This document shows positions 50,408 to 59,499 of a DNA stretch of 64,000 nucleotides, in pieces. Location: assembly GCF_026262505.1 (NCBI RefSeq), contig NC_067206.1, forward strand, positions 37,957,660-38,021,659, read 5' to 3'. This DNA is from Trichomonas vaginalis G3 (taxonomy: Eukaryota > Parabasalia > Trichomonadida > Trichomonadidae). The notes beneath the pieces were generated by a model, which was not told the origin of the DNA, ran no database searches, and worked only from the letters and a program-made list of their open reading frames with translations. Numbering within the stretch: position 1 is the first letter of the stretch; every line of letters begins with the position of its first letter. A program made the translations under genes and the position numbers.

Positions 50408-50642
50408 TTAAGGGTGCACCCGTATGTACGTTTATTTGAGAGGAGGAGGATTACCCTCTCAATTTTGAGGGATTCGTTAGTTTATTTTCTCGATGAATAT
50501 GCAATAAAATTTGATTTTTACCTTATCAATATACTTCATATAATATACACATGTTCATGTAAAAACTTTTTTCCAAAATCCTCAGGAATTAAGGGATTTT
50601 TGAATTTTAAGAATTTTTTTCGAATTTTTTCGAAAAAAAATA

Positions 50643-52889
50643 TTTTCAGATAGGGTTGTACAAACTGGCACGCCTGCTGGCACACCTTTTTTGGCCAGCT
50701 GGCACGATTTTTTTAAAAAACACATTAAAAACACTTTTTGCCCCATCTAATGAGATTTTTTTTACAATTTTTCCCCTTATTTTTCAATTTAGATATGATT
50801 TTAAGCTCTCCAAATTGAAGTTTACCTGATGTTTCTTAGTTTTTATGATAATAAAATGTTGCAAAGTTGAGTTTGGATTCAATAAATTTAAGAAAATTTT
50901 ATTTTACAATGAAATTATAAGAAAGGATGTTTTTATCCTATGTCAAAGAGAATACATTTGTAGATCCCGACTTTTGACATGGTTGAAAATTCCAAAAAAA
51001 AATTCAAAATTTAAAAAAAAATTAAAAAATATAAATTTCATGTTAAAAAATGATTTTTGAAATTTTTTTGGAAAAATAGAATGTCATGTTTTTATGTTTT
51101 ATTGCTATTTTTTACGAAATCAATAAAATATTTGTTAATTTGGCTGAGATTATAAATAAAATCTTTCTAAATCTTGCAATTGATTGCTAAAATCTGTTTT
51201 ATGTATTAATTGGCATTGAGATTCGTTATAAAAGAATGCGAATTATTTTGTATGAGTAAACGTATTTTGTAAAATTTCAAATTCTCTTCTCTCATTACTT
51301 ACCTTAGATCTCTCGGCTTTTAGCTCTCAGATTTCGCTCATAGAACTCAGGTTTTAGTTATGTACTCATAGATGTATCATTACTGCCCGCAGATCTCTCA
51401 TTACTACCTTACTAACCAGATCTTAACTCTCATTACTACCTTACTAACAGATCTTAACTCTCATTACTACCTTACTAACCAGATCTTACTCTCATTACTA
51501 CCTTACTAACCAGATCTTAACTCTCATTACTACCTTACTAACCAGATCTTAACTCTCATTACTACCTTACTAACCAGATCTTAACTCTCATTACTACCTT
51601 ACTAACCAGATCTTAACTCTCATTACTACCTTACTAACCAGATCTTAACTCTCATTACTACCTTACTAACCAGATCTTAACTCTCATTACTACCTTACTA
51701 ACCAGATCTTAACTCTCATTACTTACTGATCTTTCTCATTACTACCTTACTAACCAGATCTTAACTCTCATTACTACCTTACTAACCAGATCTTAACTCT
51801 CATTACTACCTTACTAACCAGATCTTAACTCTCATTACTACCTTACTAACCAGATCTTAACTCTTACTGATCTTAACTCTCATTACTACCTTACTAACCA
51901 GATCTTAACTCTCATTACTACCTTACTAACCAGATCTTAACTCTCATTACTACCTTACTAACCAGATCTTAACTCTCATTACTACCTTACTAACCAGATC
52001 TTAACTCTCATTACTACCTTCTCTACTACCACTATCTTAACTCTCATTACTACCTTACTAACCAGATCTTAACTCTCATTACTACCTTACTCGATCTCTC
52101 TTTACTACCTTACTCATCAGATATCTAATTTTTACATATGATTTCTCACATCTCACTCAAGTCTCATTACTTACCCTATCTTTTTAACCTTTTCTGATAA
52201 TTACTGAAATAACTAAATCCTTTTTTTAGTTTAATTCTGATATTAAATTTTTAAAATCTCTTTAATTTTTTGAACTACGCCTTTAATTTGTAATTGCCGA
52301 TTTCACAGATTTGAACCATTTAATAAAATAACATTATTCAACTTAATCATATCAAACATGGTAGTTTGATTTTCAGATCTACATTTTAAAAACCTCTTTA
52401 TTATCTTGAGTTATACTTTTATTATATAATACCTGAGTTCATAACTGAAAACTCTTAATTAGAGTACAATATTCAACTTAATCATAACAAGATTTGTTGA
52501 ATTTCAAATTTGATTTATATCTTCCATCACTTAAAACTCTCACAGCTTACAATATAAGCTAAAAAGTATATTTTCATAGTAATAAAATTAATTATTAAAT
52601 TTTTTACTTTTTCCTTTCCAAAACTAGAAAAAAAGGAAGGGAAAAGGGAAAAAGAAGAAAGAAAAGAGAAAAAAAAAAAGAAGAAGAAAAGAAGAAAAAA
52701 TAATAATGAGCATATTATATAATTGTGGTCATAGGCCGAGTGGCGTGGAAAGGATGTCGCCCTTCGGGCTCCACCCTTTCCACGTCACGAGGCCCGATTT
52801 TTGGCCACTTTTTTGATTTTGGCCGCGTGCCAGCTCCTGGCAGGCGGCCCGCAAAATTGTGCCAGTTTGTACAACCCTATTTTCAGAAC
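50643..52889. mobile_element. Nested hAT-like element with 8-bp target duplication
   Basis: The element 50651-52881 (2,231 bp) is flanked by TTTTCAGA at 50643-50650 and 52882-52889. TIRs TAGGGTTGTACAAACTGGCA are perfect at both ends. An 8-bp duplication and a TAGGG start are usual for hAT elements. No transposase; the inside is a tandem array, AT-rich filler, a purine-only tract (about 52620-52700) and a GC-rich hairpin (GGCGTGGAAAGG with CCTTTCCACG, about 52740-52785). Subterminal CTGGCA/TGCCAG words recur near both ends, possible transposase sites. Confidence 0.82.
51384..52110. repeat. 32-bp tandem array inside the hAT-like element
   Basis: About 21 copies of a 32-bp unit with ACTACCTTACTAACCAGATC followed by TTAACTCTCATT. 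Mostly identical, with a few shortened copies near 51725, 51865 and 52030. It contains no stop-free frame of note and is not a CRISPR array (no variable spacers). Confidence 0.88.
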
Positions 52890-53691
52890 AGCCTTAACGG
52901 CTAAGATTTAGGAACAATGTTAAGTATCAAAAAGAAAGGAGGTCTGATATAGACAACATATATCGTTGAAGGTTGAAAAAATCTCTAATATTTGAGCCCA
53001 AAATTTCAAATTTTAATTTTTTGAAAAAAGAGGCCACCCGTATGTACGTTTATTTGAGAGGAGGAGGATTATATTTTTGAAAGGGTGAAACATTATGAAT
53101 ATGTTAATTATATAATAATATGTATTATTATAAAAAAGAAAAAATAAAGCACGTTAAAATTTTTCTTTCTTGATTTTTTACAAAATCTACTTAGAATTAT
53201 GCAAAATATGACTAAATAATTATAAATTTCAAGTTAAATTTTAATTTTGATAAATAATTTAAATTTCAAAATATCAAGTTCAGTTCGACTATGTATGTAG
53301 TAATTCCTCAATAAAGTGCCAAAACCCTATTAAAATATATAAACAGTTTCAACATTTTAATGTTTTTATTTAAAAATTTGATGGAATATGAGCTTCAAAC
53401 AATTATTATGTAAATAAAAATAATTAAATATATGTATTTATTAGTATTACAACCGTAGTAAGTCGATTCTTCCTTTCTTCTACTGAGGTTTGAATTTGAT
53501 TTCGAATTGTAAAGAGATTCAAAGGGAAAATACTAGCGGATAAAAACTACCTCCATGAAAGGGTCATAATGGAGTCAAGTTGTATTTTTTGATATTTTTT
53601 GCTTTTCGAGCCTAAATAGGTAGCCAAGATAATGACTAAAATAAGGTTCTAAATTCTGAAGTTTACATGATCCTCTCGTGTGCACCCTTAA

Positions 53692-53800
53692 GAATATCAG
53701 GAACCCCATTTAAAAATGAAATCTGAAGGCAATGTTTATTTGAACTTTGATAATAAAATCTTTCAGCAGAAAAAGTCCGACTAATGTGTATCATTTTGGA
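53692..53800 (-). pseudogene. Upstream part of the split ankyrin (DUF3447) gene
   Basis: Minus-strand codons give SNKHCLQISFLNGVPDIL, matching ISLELSFLGRNPEIM of the intact gene. It connects in frame to 50407 across the TTAA element. Beyond about 53800 the similarity fades. Confidence 0.7.
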
Positions 53801-54309
53801 GATTCTGGACAGATTGAATTCAATGTTTTCTATCATTAATCAAATTAAATTTTTGTCATCCTCCATTATGGCCCATAATAGAGTACCATCGCATAAACAC
53901 ACAATGCTTAATTATTGTCATCACAAAATTGGTAATATATGATGCCATTCCTCGATCCATTGTTAATTTTTATTCTTTGACAAAGAAGTAATGAGTAATA
54001 GATGTGAAGTAACTGATTACATTCATACAGTATCTTGATCGTTGTTCAATATGATCTAAAAACACATGATAGTGAAAAAATTTGGAAATGAAACTGACAT
54101 TTCTATAAGAAAATGAATAATGATGATTTGAATATACTAAAATCACAATAAAAAGATTATATGGATGTTATGAAGTCATTTGAGGCGAATCAAATTAAAA
54201 ATTAAAAAATTTGTTAATTGTATGAATAAAAACAAAATTTTATAACAGCAAGATGAAAATAATATCGATATACAACAAAATTAAGCAATTAAAATAGGTT
54301 TTTCTCTGT
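53801..54309. other. Intergenic region, no gene seen
   Basis: AT-rich, probably including decayed N-terminal sequence of the split ankyrin gene. Nothing else supported. Confidence 0.5.
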
Positions 54310-55410
54310 TCATTGAGAAGATTTGCATGAATGAACTCCAAGTTTGAAACAGTCTTCGCAGAAGTACTCGGAACAACTTGGACATTGATTTTCTGTCAGT
54401 TTTCCGCATCTTGAACAGACATGTAAAATAACATTTTGATCTTTCGTTTCAAAGTCATGAATCATGATACTTAGCTCTTGTATTTGGAAGATCATCTTAT
54501 TTAGCTCGTCTTGGAGCTCTTCAACTTCAGATTTCGAAGCATTATTTGGTTTTCCTTGGTTTTCTTCGGAATTTTCATCGTAATTATCCTTTGTCATGTT
54601 GTGGAAGTCAAGAGGTTCAAAGTATTTCTCGTAAAAATCAACTTCACCGATATCATTATTTTTCAAAATTTCTTGAATTTCGCGATAGTCAAGAGATTTT
54701 GCAAGATTGGTGGATGTAATATTGTTGTGATTAACCATATTAGGGTCTGCACCTGCAATCAAGAGAATTCGGACAAGATCTACGTCTTTTATTTTTGTTG
54801 CTATGTGAAGAGCCGAATTTCCTTGTAAGGATAACTGGAATATATTTGCGGACTCAAATTCAGACGGTTCAATGTTGTTAATTTTCTTTCCTGCGTCTGT
54901 ATAAATGATATCTGGTAATGGCGATGTCAAAAGGAGTACTTGAGCATATCTATGATTTGTAACTGCAATGTGAAGAGCTGTTGTATGGTAAGAAGGGTCT
55001 GTTTCAATTTTAAATGATGGAATAATTGGAATATCAATATTTTCTTGGATATATTGGACTTTTAGAAGAAGTTGCATGCATTTATAGCTACTAGTACATG
55101 CGGCGTAATGAATTGGATGCCATCCATTGACGTAAATTGAAAGATTTGGATTCAAATTATCGAGAATATATTCAAGGATATCTTCTCGTTCACAAAGGAT
55201 AGCTAGAACGACAATTGTTGGAGATGTTATTTCTCTAAAAGGGTATTTTTTGGATTTATTGACAATTTTTACACTAGATGAAATTGATAAACTACGATTT
55301 ATATCAGAACTACCAATTCCAAGCAATTTAAAATCATCTAGAGTTCCTGATTGAATGATTTGTATTGTTTTTTGCTCTATATCTGCAGCTGTAATGATAG
55401 ATTCTGCCAT
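54310..55410 (-). CDS. Ankyrin-repeat protein with C-terminal B-box-like zinc finger
   Basis: 366 residues from the ATG at 55410 (MAESIITAADIEQ). On the minus strand TTGTCACTTTTTATC at 55427-55440 lies just upstream, with +1 about 22 nt before the ATG. Ankyrin-like units lie at about 60-260 (GWHPIHYAACTSSYKCMQLLL; TALHIAVTNHRYAQVLLL; NSALHIATKIKDVDLVRILL). A coiled-coil-like helix (EVEELQDELNKMIFQIQEL) follows, then a C-terminal CSRCGKLTENQCPSCSEYFC with DCFKLGVHSC, eight Cys/His ligands in B-box or MYND-like spacing. Likely a cytosolic adaptor. Complete. Confidence 0.85.
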   Translation of the reverse strand: MAESIITAADIEQKTIQIIQSGTLDDFKLLGIGSSDINRSLSISSSVKIVNKSKKYPFREITSPTIVVLAILCEREDILEYILDNLNPNLSIYVNGWHPIHYAACTSSYKCMQLLLKVQYIQENIDIPIIPSFKIETDPSYHTTALHIAVTNHRYAQVLLLTSPLPDIIYTDAGKKINNIEPSEFESANIFQLSLQGNSALHIATKIKDVDLVRILLIAGADPNMVNHNNITSTNLAKSLDYREIQEILKNNDIGEVDFYEKYFEPLDFHNMTKDNYDENSEENQGKPNNASKSEVEELQDELNKMIFQIQELSIMIHDFETKDQNVILHVCSRCGKLTENQCPSCSEYFCEDCFKLGVHSCKSSQ

Positions 55411-55726
55411 TTTTATAATTTTAGATAAAAAGTGACAAATCAATTCGACTAATCAAATCGAATTTCCATATTTAATGCAATTGTATTAAAGAAAATCATC
55501 ATTAATGCAGAAAACAACTGGCATCTACCTAGTTTACTCATTTTATTTAATATTCACTTGATCAAACTTCGATTTTGTGTTAGTATGGGAGTGCGGGACA
55601 AATTTGCCAACTGTCACTTTTCAATAACCTTAAATTACGCTTTTCTAATTTTTTTAAAAAATAACCTTAAATTATATTTGAAGAAATTATGTCTATGATA
55701 TATGTTTTATTCTAGAATCTTGGAGT

Positions 55727-56012
55727 TTTCATGCACTACACAAGAGCTCCAAGGTTCCAAGAGTGAATGCTCAATAGCAATTATAGAGATGTACCTTTTC
55801 AAAGACTTTTACTGATTAAATTTAATCAATAGAAGACATTTTGAAAAGGTACCTCTACAATTAGATATACAAGAGATTCAAAGCTTCATTTCAGATAGAT
55901 TTGAAACTTTGAAACTCTTGGTAGATTTTGAGTGAATGCTGACAATCATCTTTGAGAAGGTTTTCTTTAAGAAAACCTTCTCAAAGAGGTTTCTCAGGAG
56001 CCCTGAGGCTCC
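55727..56012. other. Second cluster of hairpins, beside E2
   Basis: Consecutive foldbacks: CTTGGAGTTTTC with AAGAGCTCCAAG (about 55729-55753, G-U tolerant); GTACCTTTTCAAA with TTTTGAAAAGGTACC (about 55790-55853) enclosing GATTAAATTTAATC; CAAGAGATTCAAAG with CTTTGAAACTCTTG (about 55870-55919, two mismatches); a near-uninterrupted 18-bp palindrome CTTTGAGAAGGTTTTCTT with its complement, 1-nt loop (55950-55986); and GGAGCC-CTGA-GGCTCC (55997-56012). Similar in style to 36904-37157 but different in sequence. E2 starts ten bases later. Confidence 0.65.
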
Positions 56013-56036
56013 CTTTCGTATAGTTAGTATGGTTAA

Positions 56037-56073
56037 CTTGGGTACGGCGGCACTGCGTTCCACCTTACCCAAC
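56037..56073. repeat. Subterminal hairpin of E2
   Basis: TTGGGTACGGCGG (56038-56050), loop CACTGCGTT identical to E1, CCACCTTACCCAA (56060-56072). It has two mismatches in the stem, against one in E1. Confidence 0.75.
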
Positions 56074-56187
56074 TTAACCTTAAATATTTACAAAACCATC
56101 TGACACATAAATGACTTCACTAATGACTTCACTAACGACTTCACTAATGAAAAATAAACGTTCTCACTAACGTTCCCACTAATGTTC

Positions 56188-56513
56188 TCATTTACAAAAG
56201 TATTGCAGCGCTTCCCATTGCTGTGCTTCACACAATAGTTCATATTCTTCAGTATCGCTGCTGTCACTCCAATCGTCAGAGTCAAAGTCACTGTCAAAAT
56301 AAATGTTAGTAAGTTTTGACAAAGCTAATGAAACACGCTTACCGTTTGTATCGTATGCTTTATAAACTTTCCATTATTTTGTTGTCATAAACGCTCAAAC
56401 TAACTTTACCCTTTCTCCCTCGTATCTGATAGAATGTATTTTCACGAGGAACGAAGAACAAATTCTTGAACTCATGACCGTTGTAGTTTGTTATCTCAAT
56501 AGTTTTCGTCATT
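56188..56513 (-). pseudogene. E2 homologue of the 94-aa terminal protein, frameshifted
   Basis: Starts MTKTIEITNYNGHEFKNLFF at 56513, aligned to the E1 protein (NKHTFKHLFFLPEHN). A one-base shift at about 56372 is needed to pass from the SLSVYDNK strand into the YKAYDTNGKRVSLALSKL half. The tail is more acidic than in E1 (DSDFDSDDWSDSSDTEEYE), with stop at 56188. Clearly homologous in position and sequence but diverged, so E1 and E2 are not recent copies. Confidence 0.7.
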
Positions 56514-56652
56514 TATATAAAAATAAAATAAAAAAATAAAATAAAAAATAATGATATCACCACCCTCACACGTATGAAAACATAGCACAAAAATAAATTT
56601 AGGTGAAGTGGTTAGATCTACCTCATTTTTCTACCCTGTTGAATTCATTGCT

Positions 56653-56887
56653 TTATAACTCTCTTCCTTTCTCCAACTCTTCTAACTTCTTCTTAAGTTC
56701 AGCAATGTTGTCCTCATGAAGTTTAATCTTTCCAAATTCCTTCTTTATCTAATGGTTGCTTTATCTTTCTAAACTGAACTCTACCATCCTTCATAGTATG
56801 AATGTAAAAACCTTCTGGAATAGTTCCTGATTTAATGTATTCTACCAAAAACTTTTGTTTCATTGCTTCAGTGACTTTAGTCGTCAT
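56653..56887 (-). pseudogene. E2 homologue of the 80-aa terminal protein, frameshifted
   Basis: DNA nearly identical to 19022-19264 from the ATG at 56887 through GFYIHTMKDGRV, but two bases are lost at about 56732 (CTTTCCAAATT against CTTTCTCAAAATT) and the C-terminus is altered (stop at 56653). The DNA identity is much higher than for the neighbouring 94-aa gene, suggesting recent conversion or exchange between E1-like and E2-like ends. Confidence 0.72.
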
Positions 56888-56935
56888 TTCAATCAAATAA
56901 AAATTTTAATATTAAATAAAAATAACGTTATTTTT

Positions 56936-57394
56936 TCAGTAAGGAAACGCAGGAGTTTTACGATTTATTTGAGGAGTAGGTTCTGGTTTAAATGTTGGAG
57001 TCGGTTTAGGAGTTGACTTTTGAACAGGAGTTTGTACTTCCATAGGTTCAGGAGTCATTGAAGGTTTTGCTTGTGAAGGCGTTGGTTTTGGCGAAGGTGT
57101 TGGAGTTTGTTTAACTTCAGCTACTTCAGTATTATTTACAACATTTGCTTTATTTCTTTTCAACATCATAACTGCTCCTGCTGTAGCTAGCAAACCTAGT
57201 GGGAGACCATATTTTATATAAGGACTTGACCAAATGCTATTTTTGACAGGAGCTGGTGGAACACCTAACCTTGGTGAGACTGCTCTTTGCCATTGTGCAG
57301 CTCGTAAGAAATATTCAATAGGTGCTCCATAATCGTTTGGTAAAGTTTGTTTCATAGATGGTGAAGGTTCACGAGAGCTTGATGAAGAACTCAT
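56936..57394 (-). CDS. Proline-rich single-pass membrane protein of E2
   Basis: 152 residues: Ser-rich start (MSSSSSSREPSPS), a membrane helix at about 62-82 (YGLPLGLLATAGAVMML), then a Pro/Thr/Lys-rich C-half (TPTPSPKPTPSQAKPS and similar) ending RKTPAFPY. No family recognised. In capsid-bearing elements small membrane proteins with extended tails occur as minor virion proteins, and position beside the capsid-like gene fits that, but this is inference. Frame intact, same strand as the capsid-like gene. Confidence 0.7.
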   Translation of the reverse strand: MSSSSSSREPSPSMKQTLPNDYGAPIEYFLRAAQWQRAVSPRLGVPPAPVKNSIWSSPYIKYGLPLGLLATAGAVMMLKRNKANVVNNTEVAEVKQTPTPSPKPTPSQAKPSMTPEPMEVQTPVQKSTPKPTPTFKPEPTPQINRKTPAFPY

Positions 57395-57424
57395 TTATAA
57401 GCTTTAAAAATAAACGTTCATCCT

Positions 57425-57748
57425 TTATTCCTCACTGTCGTCCGTAGCTAAGTTATAGTCATCTAATCTTATTATTGGGATGCCATGACGCACCTGAATG
57501 GCAAAGCAACAATCCCTCATAAATCCAATAAGTGGCTTTGGTACATTTTCAGTTGCTAGTTCAATAGGTCCTTTAACAGACAATTTGTATGTTATTGGAG
57601 CAGTAGATGTTTGACCTTGCTGGAAGCAAAAGTCCACTTCTGTTGGAAAACCACATAAGAAATGTGTGTTGTCATAGCTATCCCATTTATGTTCCACACT
57701 ACCATCATCCACCAATGACCTCATAACATCTTCATTAAATCCTATCAT
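57425..57748 (-). CDS. 107-aa protein overlapping the capsid-like gene
   Basis: Starts MIGFNEDVMRSLVDDG at 57748 inside the stop of the upstream gene: stop TGA and start ATG share bases in ATGA. Beta-rich middle (ITYKLSVKGPIEL; CCFAIQVRHGIPIIRLDDY) and acidic end TDDSEE. Not recognised. A 4-nt overlap in a eukaryotic element suggests termination-reinitiation or a polyprotein-like relation with the capsid-like protein; one alternative is that the pair was once a single ORF. Confidence 0.7.
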   Translation of the reverse strand: MIGFNEDVMRSLVDDGSVEHKWDSYDNTHFLCGFPTEVDFCFQQGQTSTAPITYKLSVKGPIELATENVPKPLIGFMRDCCFAIQVRHGIPIIRLDDYNLATDDSEE

Positions 57749-58995
57749 ATCATTGTTTGTATTGCAGCGTTCGCAACCATTTCATAAAATACAGGTCCAT
57801 ATGATTTTTCAGGTTCTGCAGGCATATTTCCATAAGCTCCCATGGAAAGCTGAAGATATTTAAACTTAGGGTTCTCAAAATTAACATAATAGTTGTCTTT
57901 CTTTCTAAATAGTGCCCAAATACTTTTAACATTAATAGGCGTATAAGCTGCTGTAAATGTTGCACTTGAACTATCTGTATTCTTTGAGAATGAACCGTCC
58001 ATAGGAATCCAATCCATAACTTTAACAGGAAAACATAAAGCCTCGTTTGTATAATGTTCTACAAGTTCTGTATAAATGTTAGGGTCTAAAGAGAATGACT
58101 TTGGATGAATGAAACATTCATTAAAATCCATCTTTGTTCGAAATAGTTGCTGGGTTACAGTTGTAATAGTAACTGTTCCACTAGCTTCTACTGCCTTCGT
58201 TATCATAGTGAATGGTTCATTCCATGGAACAAATTTATTTGTCGGTGGATTTGAATCTGAAGCAAATGCAACTTTAAGAGTTGGATTGAAAGCAATGATA
58301 TCATTTACAGATATAGATGTGCATTGTAAGGCGTCGCTACTGAACTTTACTTTAAGCTGAATGTTTCCTGCAAAAGCTGGAATAAATCGAATAGCTTCTA
58401 ATGGAAGGAATCTTCTAACAGGAATTCTTAAACGAAGCTTAAAATCAAATGATTTTCCTGCTGTAATTGGACCACTAACAATTTGTCCTGTTCTGCATGT
58501 TCCCGAATGACTCCATACATCTTCATGTCGAGTCTTTGAGAAAACATCTACTTTCTTTATTTGTTCGGTAGTTTGTGAGTTTGAAGTTATATATGCTTCT
58601 TCTCTTGCGTTGTCTTGAGAATATACGATACGACCATTTGCAAGGATTTGATATCCAGCAACTGCATAGAAAGCGTCATCGAAACCAATCCAAAATCCTG
58701 GTGGGTTTGTTTTATTGGAACCTGAACCAATTTCTTTATCTACAATAAATTGACCTTCCATTTTATACGTAATGAATGTATTGTAAAGGTCCAACATATT
58801 TTCACCAGGAGGTGAGAGATTGAATGTTACCCATGTGTTATCTTTAGCAGTTCCAGGTTGTGATGGAATCTTTGCGTCAGAATATTTTCTATTAGTGTCA
58901 CCAATTTGAACTGCATTGTCTATGATATCGAAATATGAGCGAATCTGATGAATATGCTCTGCTGGAGTAAATTCGTTTAACTGTTCGTTCTGCAT
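57745..58995 (-). CDS. Putative major capsid protein (double jelly-roll type) of E2
   Basis: 416 residues beginning MQNEQLNEFTPAEHIHQIRS. Predicted beta-rich with no membrane segment. Features typical of Polinton/adintovirus major capsid proteins: an early WVTFNLSPPGENMLDLYNTFITYKM strand block, a central FKLRLRIPVRRFLPLEAIRF followed by FIPAFAGNIQLKVKF, and late long loops. The hydrophobic ladder IPV-R-LPL and IPAFAG is the best marker I can see. At 416 residues it is shorter than the usual 500-650. The assignment is by position and motif and needs a profile or structure comparison. Intact. Confidence 0.65.
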   Translation of the reverse strand: MQNEQLNEFTPAEHIHQIRSYFDIIDNAVQIGDTNRKYSDAKIPSQPGTAKDNTWVTFNLSPPGENMLDLYNTFITYKMEGQFIVDKEIGSGSNKTNPPGFWIGFDDAFYAVAGYQILANGRIVYSQDNAREEAYITSNSQTTEQIKKVDVFSKTRHEDVWSHSGTCRTGQIVSGPITAGKSFDFKLRLRIPVRRFLPLEAIRFIPAFAGNIQLKVKFSSDALQCTSISVNDIIAFNPTLKVAFASDSNPPTNKFVPWNEPFTMITKAVEASGTVTITTVTQQLFRTKMDFNECFIHPKSFSLDPNIYTELVEHYTNEALCFPVKVMDWIPMDGSFSKNTDSSSATFTAAYTPINVKSIWALFRKKDNYYVNFENPKFKYLQLSMGAYGNMPAEPEKSYGPVFYEMVANAAIQTMI

Positions 58996-59021
58996 GTATT
59001 TACTTCGATAAAAATATCTAT

Positions 59022-59454
59022 TTACTTCATTATTCTCACTCTTCTTCTTGGCATTCGTGGTGGAAGTTGTTTCTTGACATTTTCAATGAACTGTACATTC
59101 TCTTTTGTCTCAACTTCTTTCACTGGGGTCAGGATTCTTTGACTCGGTTTGTTTTTCAATGAAATTCACGAACTTTGCAATAAGCTCTTGGTTCGTTATT
59201 GAAAGTACATCTGGCTTCTTTTCTTCTGGTTCTATTGACTTTTCAGTTTGAATAGAAGGTTTTATATGGGCTTCGTGGACTTCACCCTTGCCATACACCT
59301 TAATGTTGTCGCTTTCTGCATTCGCTAATGGAACCTTTCTTTTTCTTACGTATATTTTACCATCTTTACTCTGACTTACGTAATAGAAAGGATGTTGTAT
59401 TCCTCTTGCGTCATTTAATATAATAGACTCTCGCTCTGATTTTGACAAGCTCAT
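59022..59454 (-). pseudogene. Small charged E2 protein, one frameshift near the C-terminus
   Basis: ATG at 59454 (MSLSKSERESIIL). A beta-like segment HPFYYVSQSKDGKIYVRKRKVPL resembles the GFYVHTMKDGRVQFRKI part of the 80-aa terminal protein, so the two may be related. As read the frame stops at 59110, but a one-base shift at about 59125 opens a further about 35 codons ending in a strongly basic tail (RMPRRRVRIMK) with stop at 59022. A basic tail would suit a DNA-binding virion protein; unproven. Confidence 0.6.
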
Positions 59455-59499
59455 TTTACATCGGTTAAAGTTTTAATTTTGTTTTTTATCTGCAGTCAA

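Larger units (their letters stand above)
50408..53691. mobile_element. 3.3-kb TTAA element with a nested hAT-like element
   Basis: TTAA at 50408-50411 and 53688-53691, TIR of only GGGTGCAC at both tips, as in the MITE family. Without the nested insert it is about 1.05 kb. A left-end segment CACCCGTATGTACGTTTATT... occurs twice in direct orientation, at 50417 and 53035, showing an internal duplication. No transposase ORF. Inserted in an ankyrin gene. Confidence 0.8.

Noticed and set aside
52728..52800. tRNA-Leu/Ser because of GGCCGAGTGG
   Set aside because: The sequence is one long imperfect hairpin centred on GCCCTTCGGGC, with no cloverleaf.
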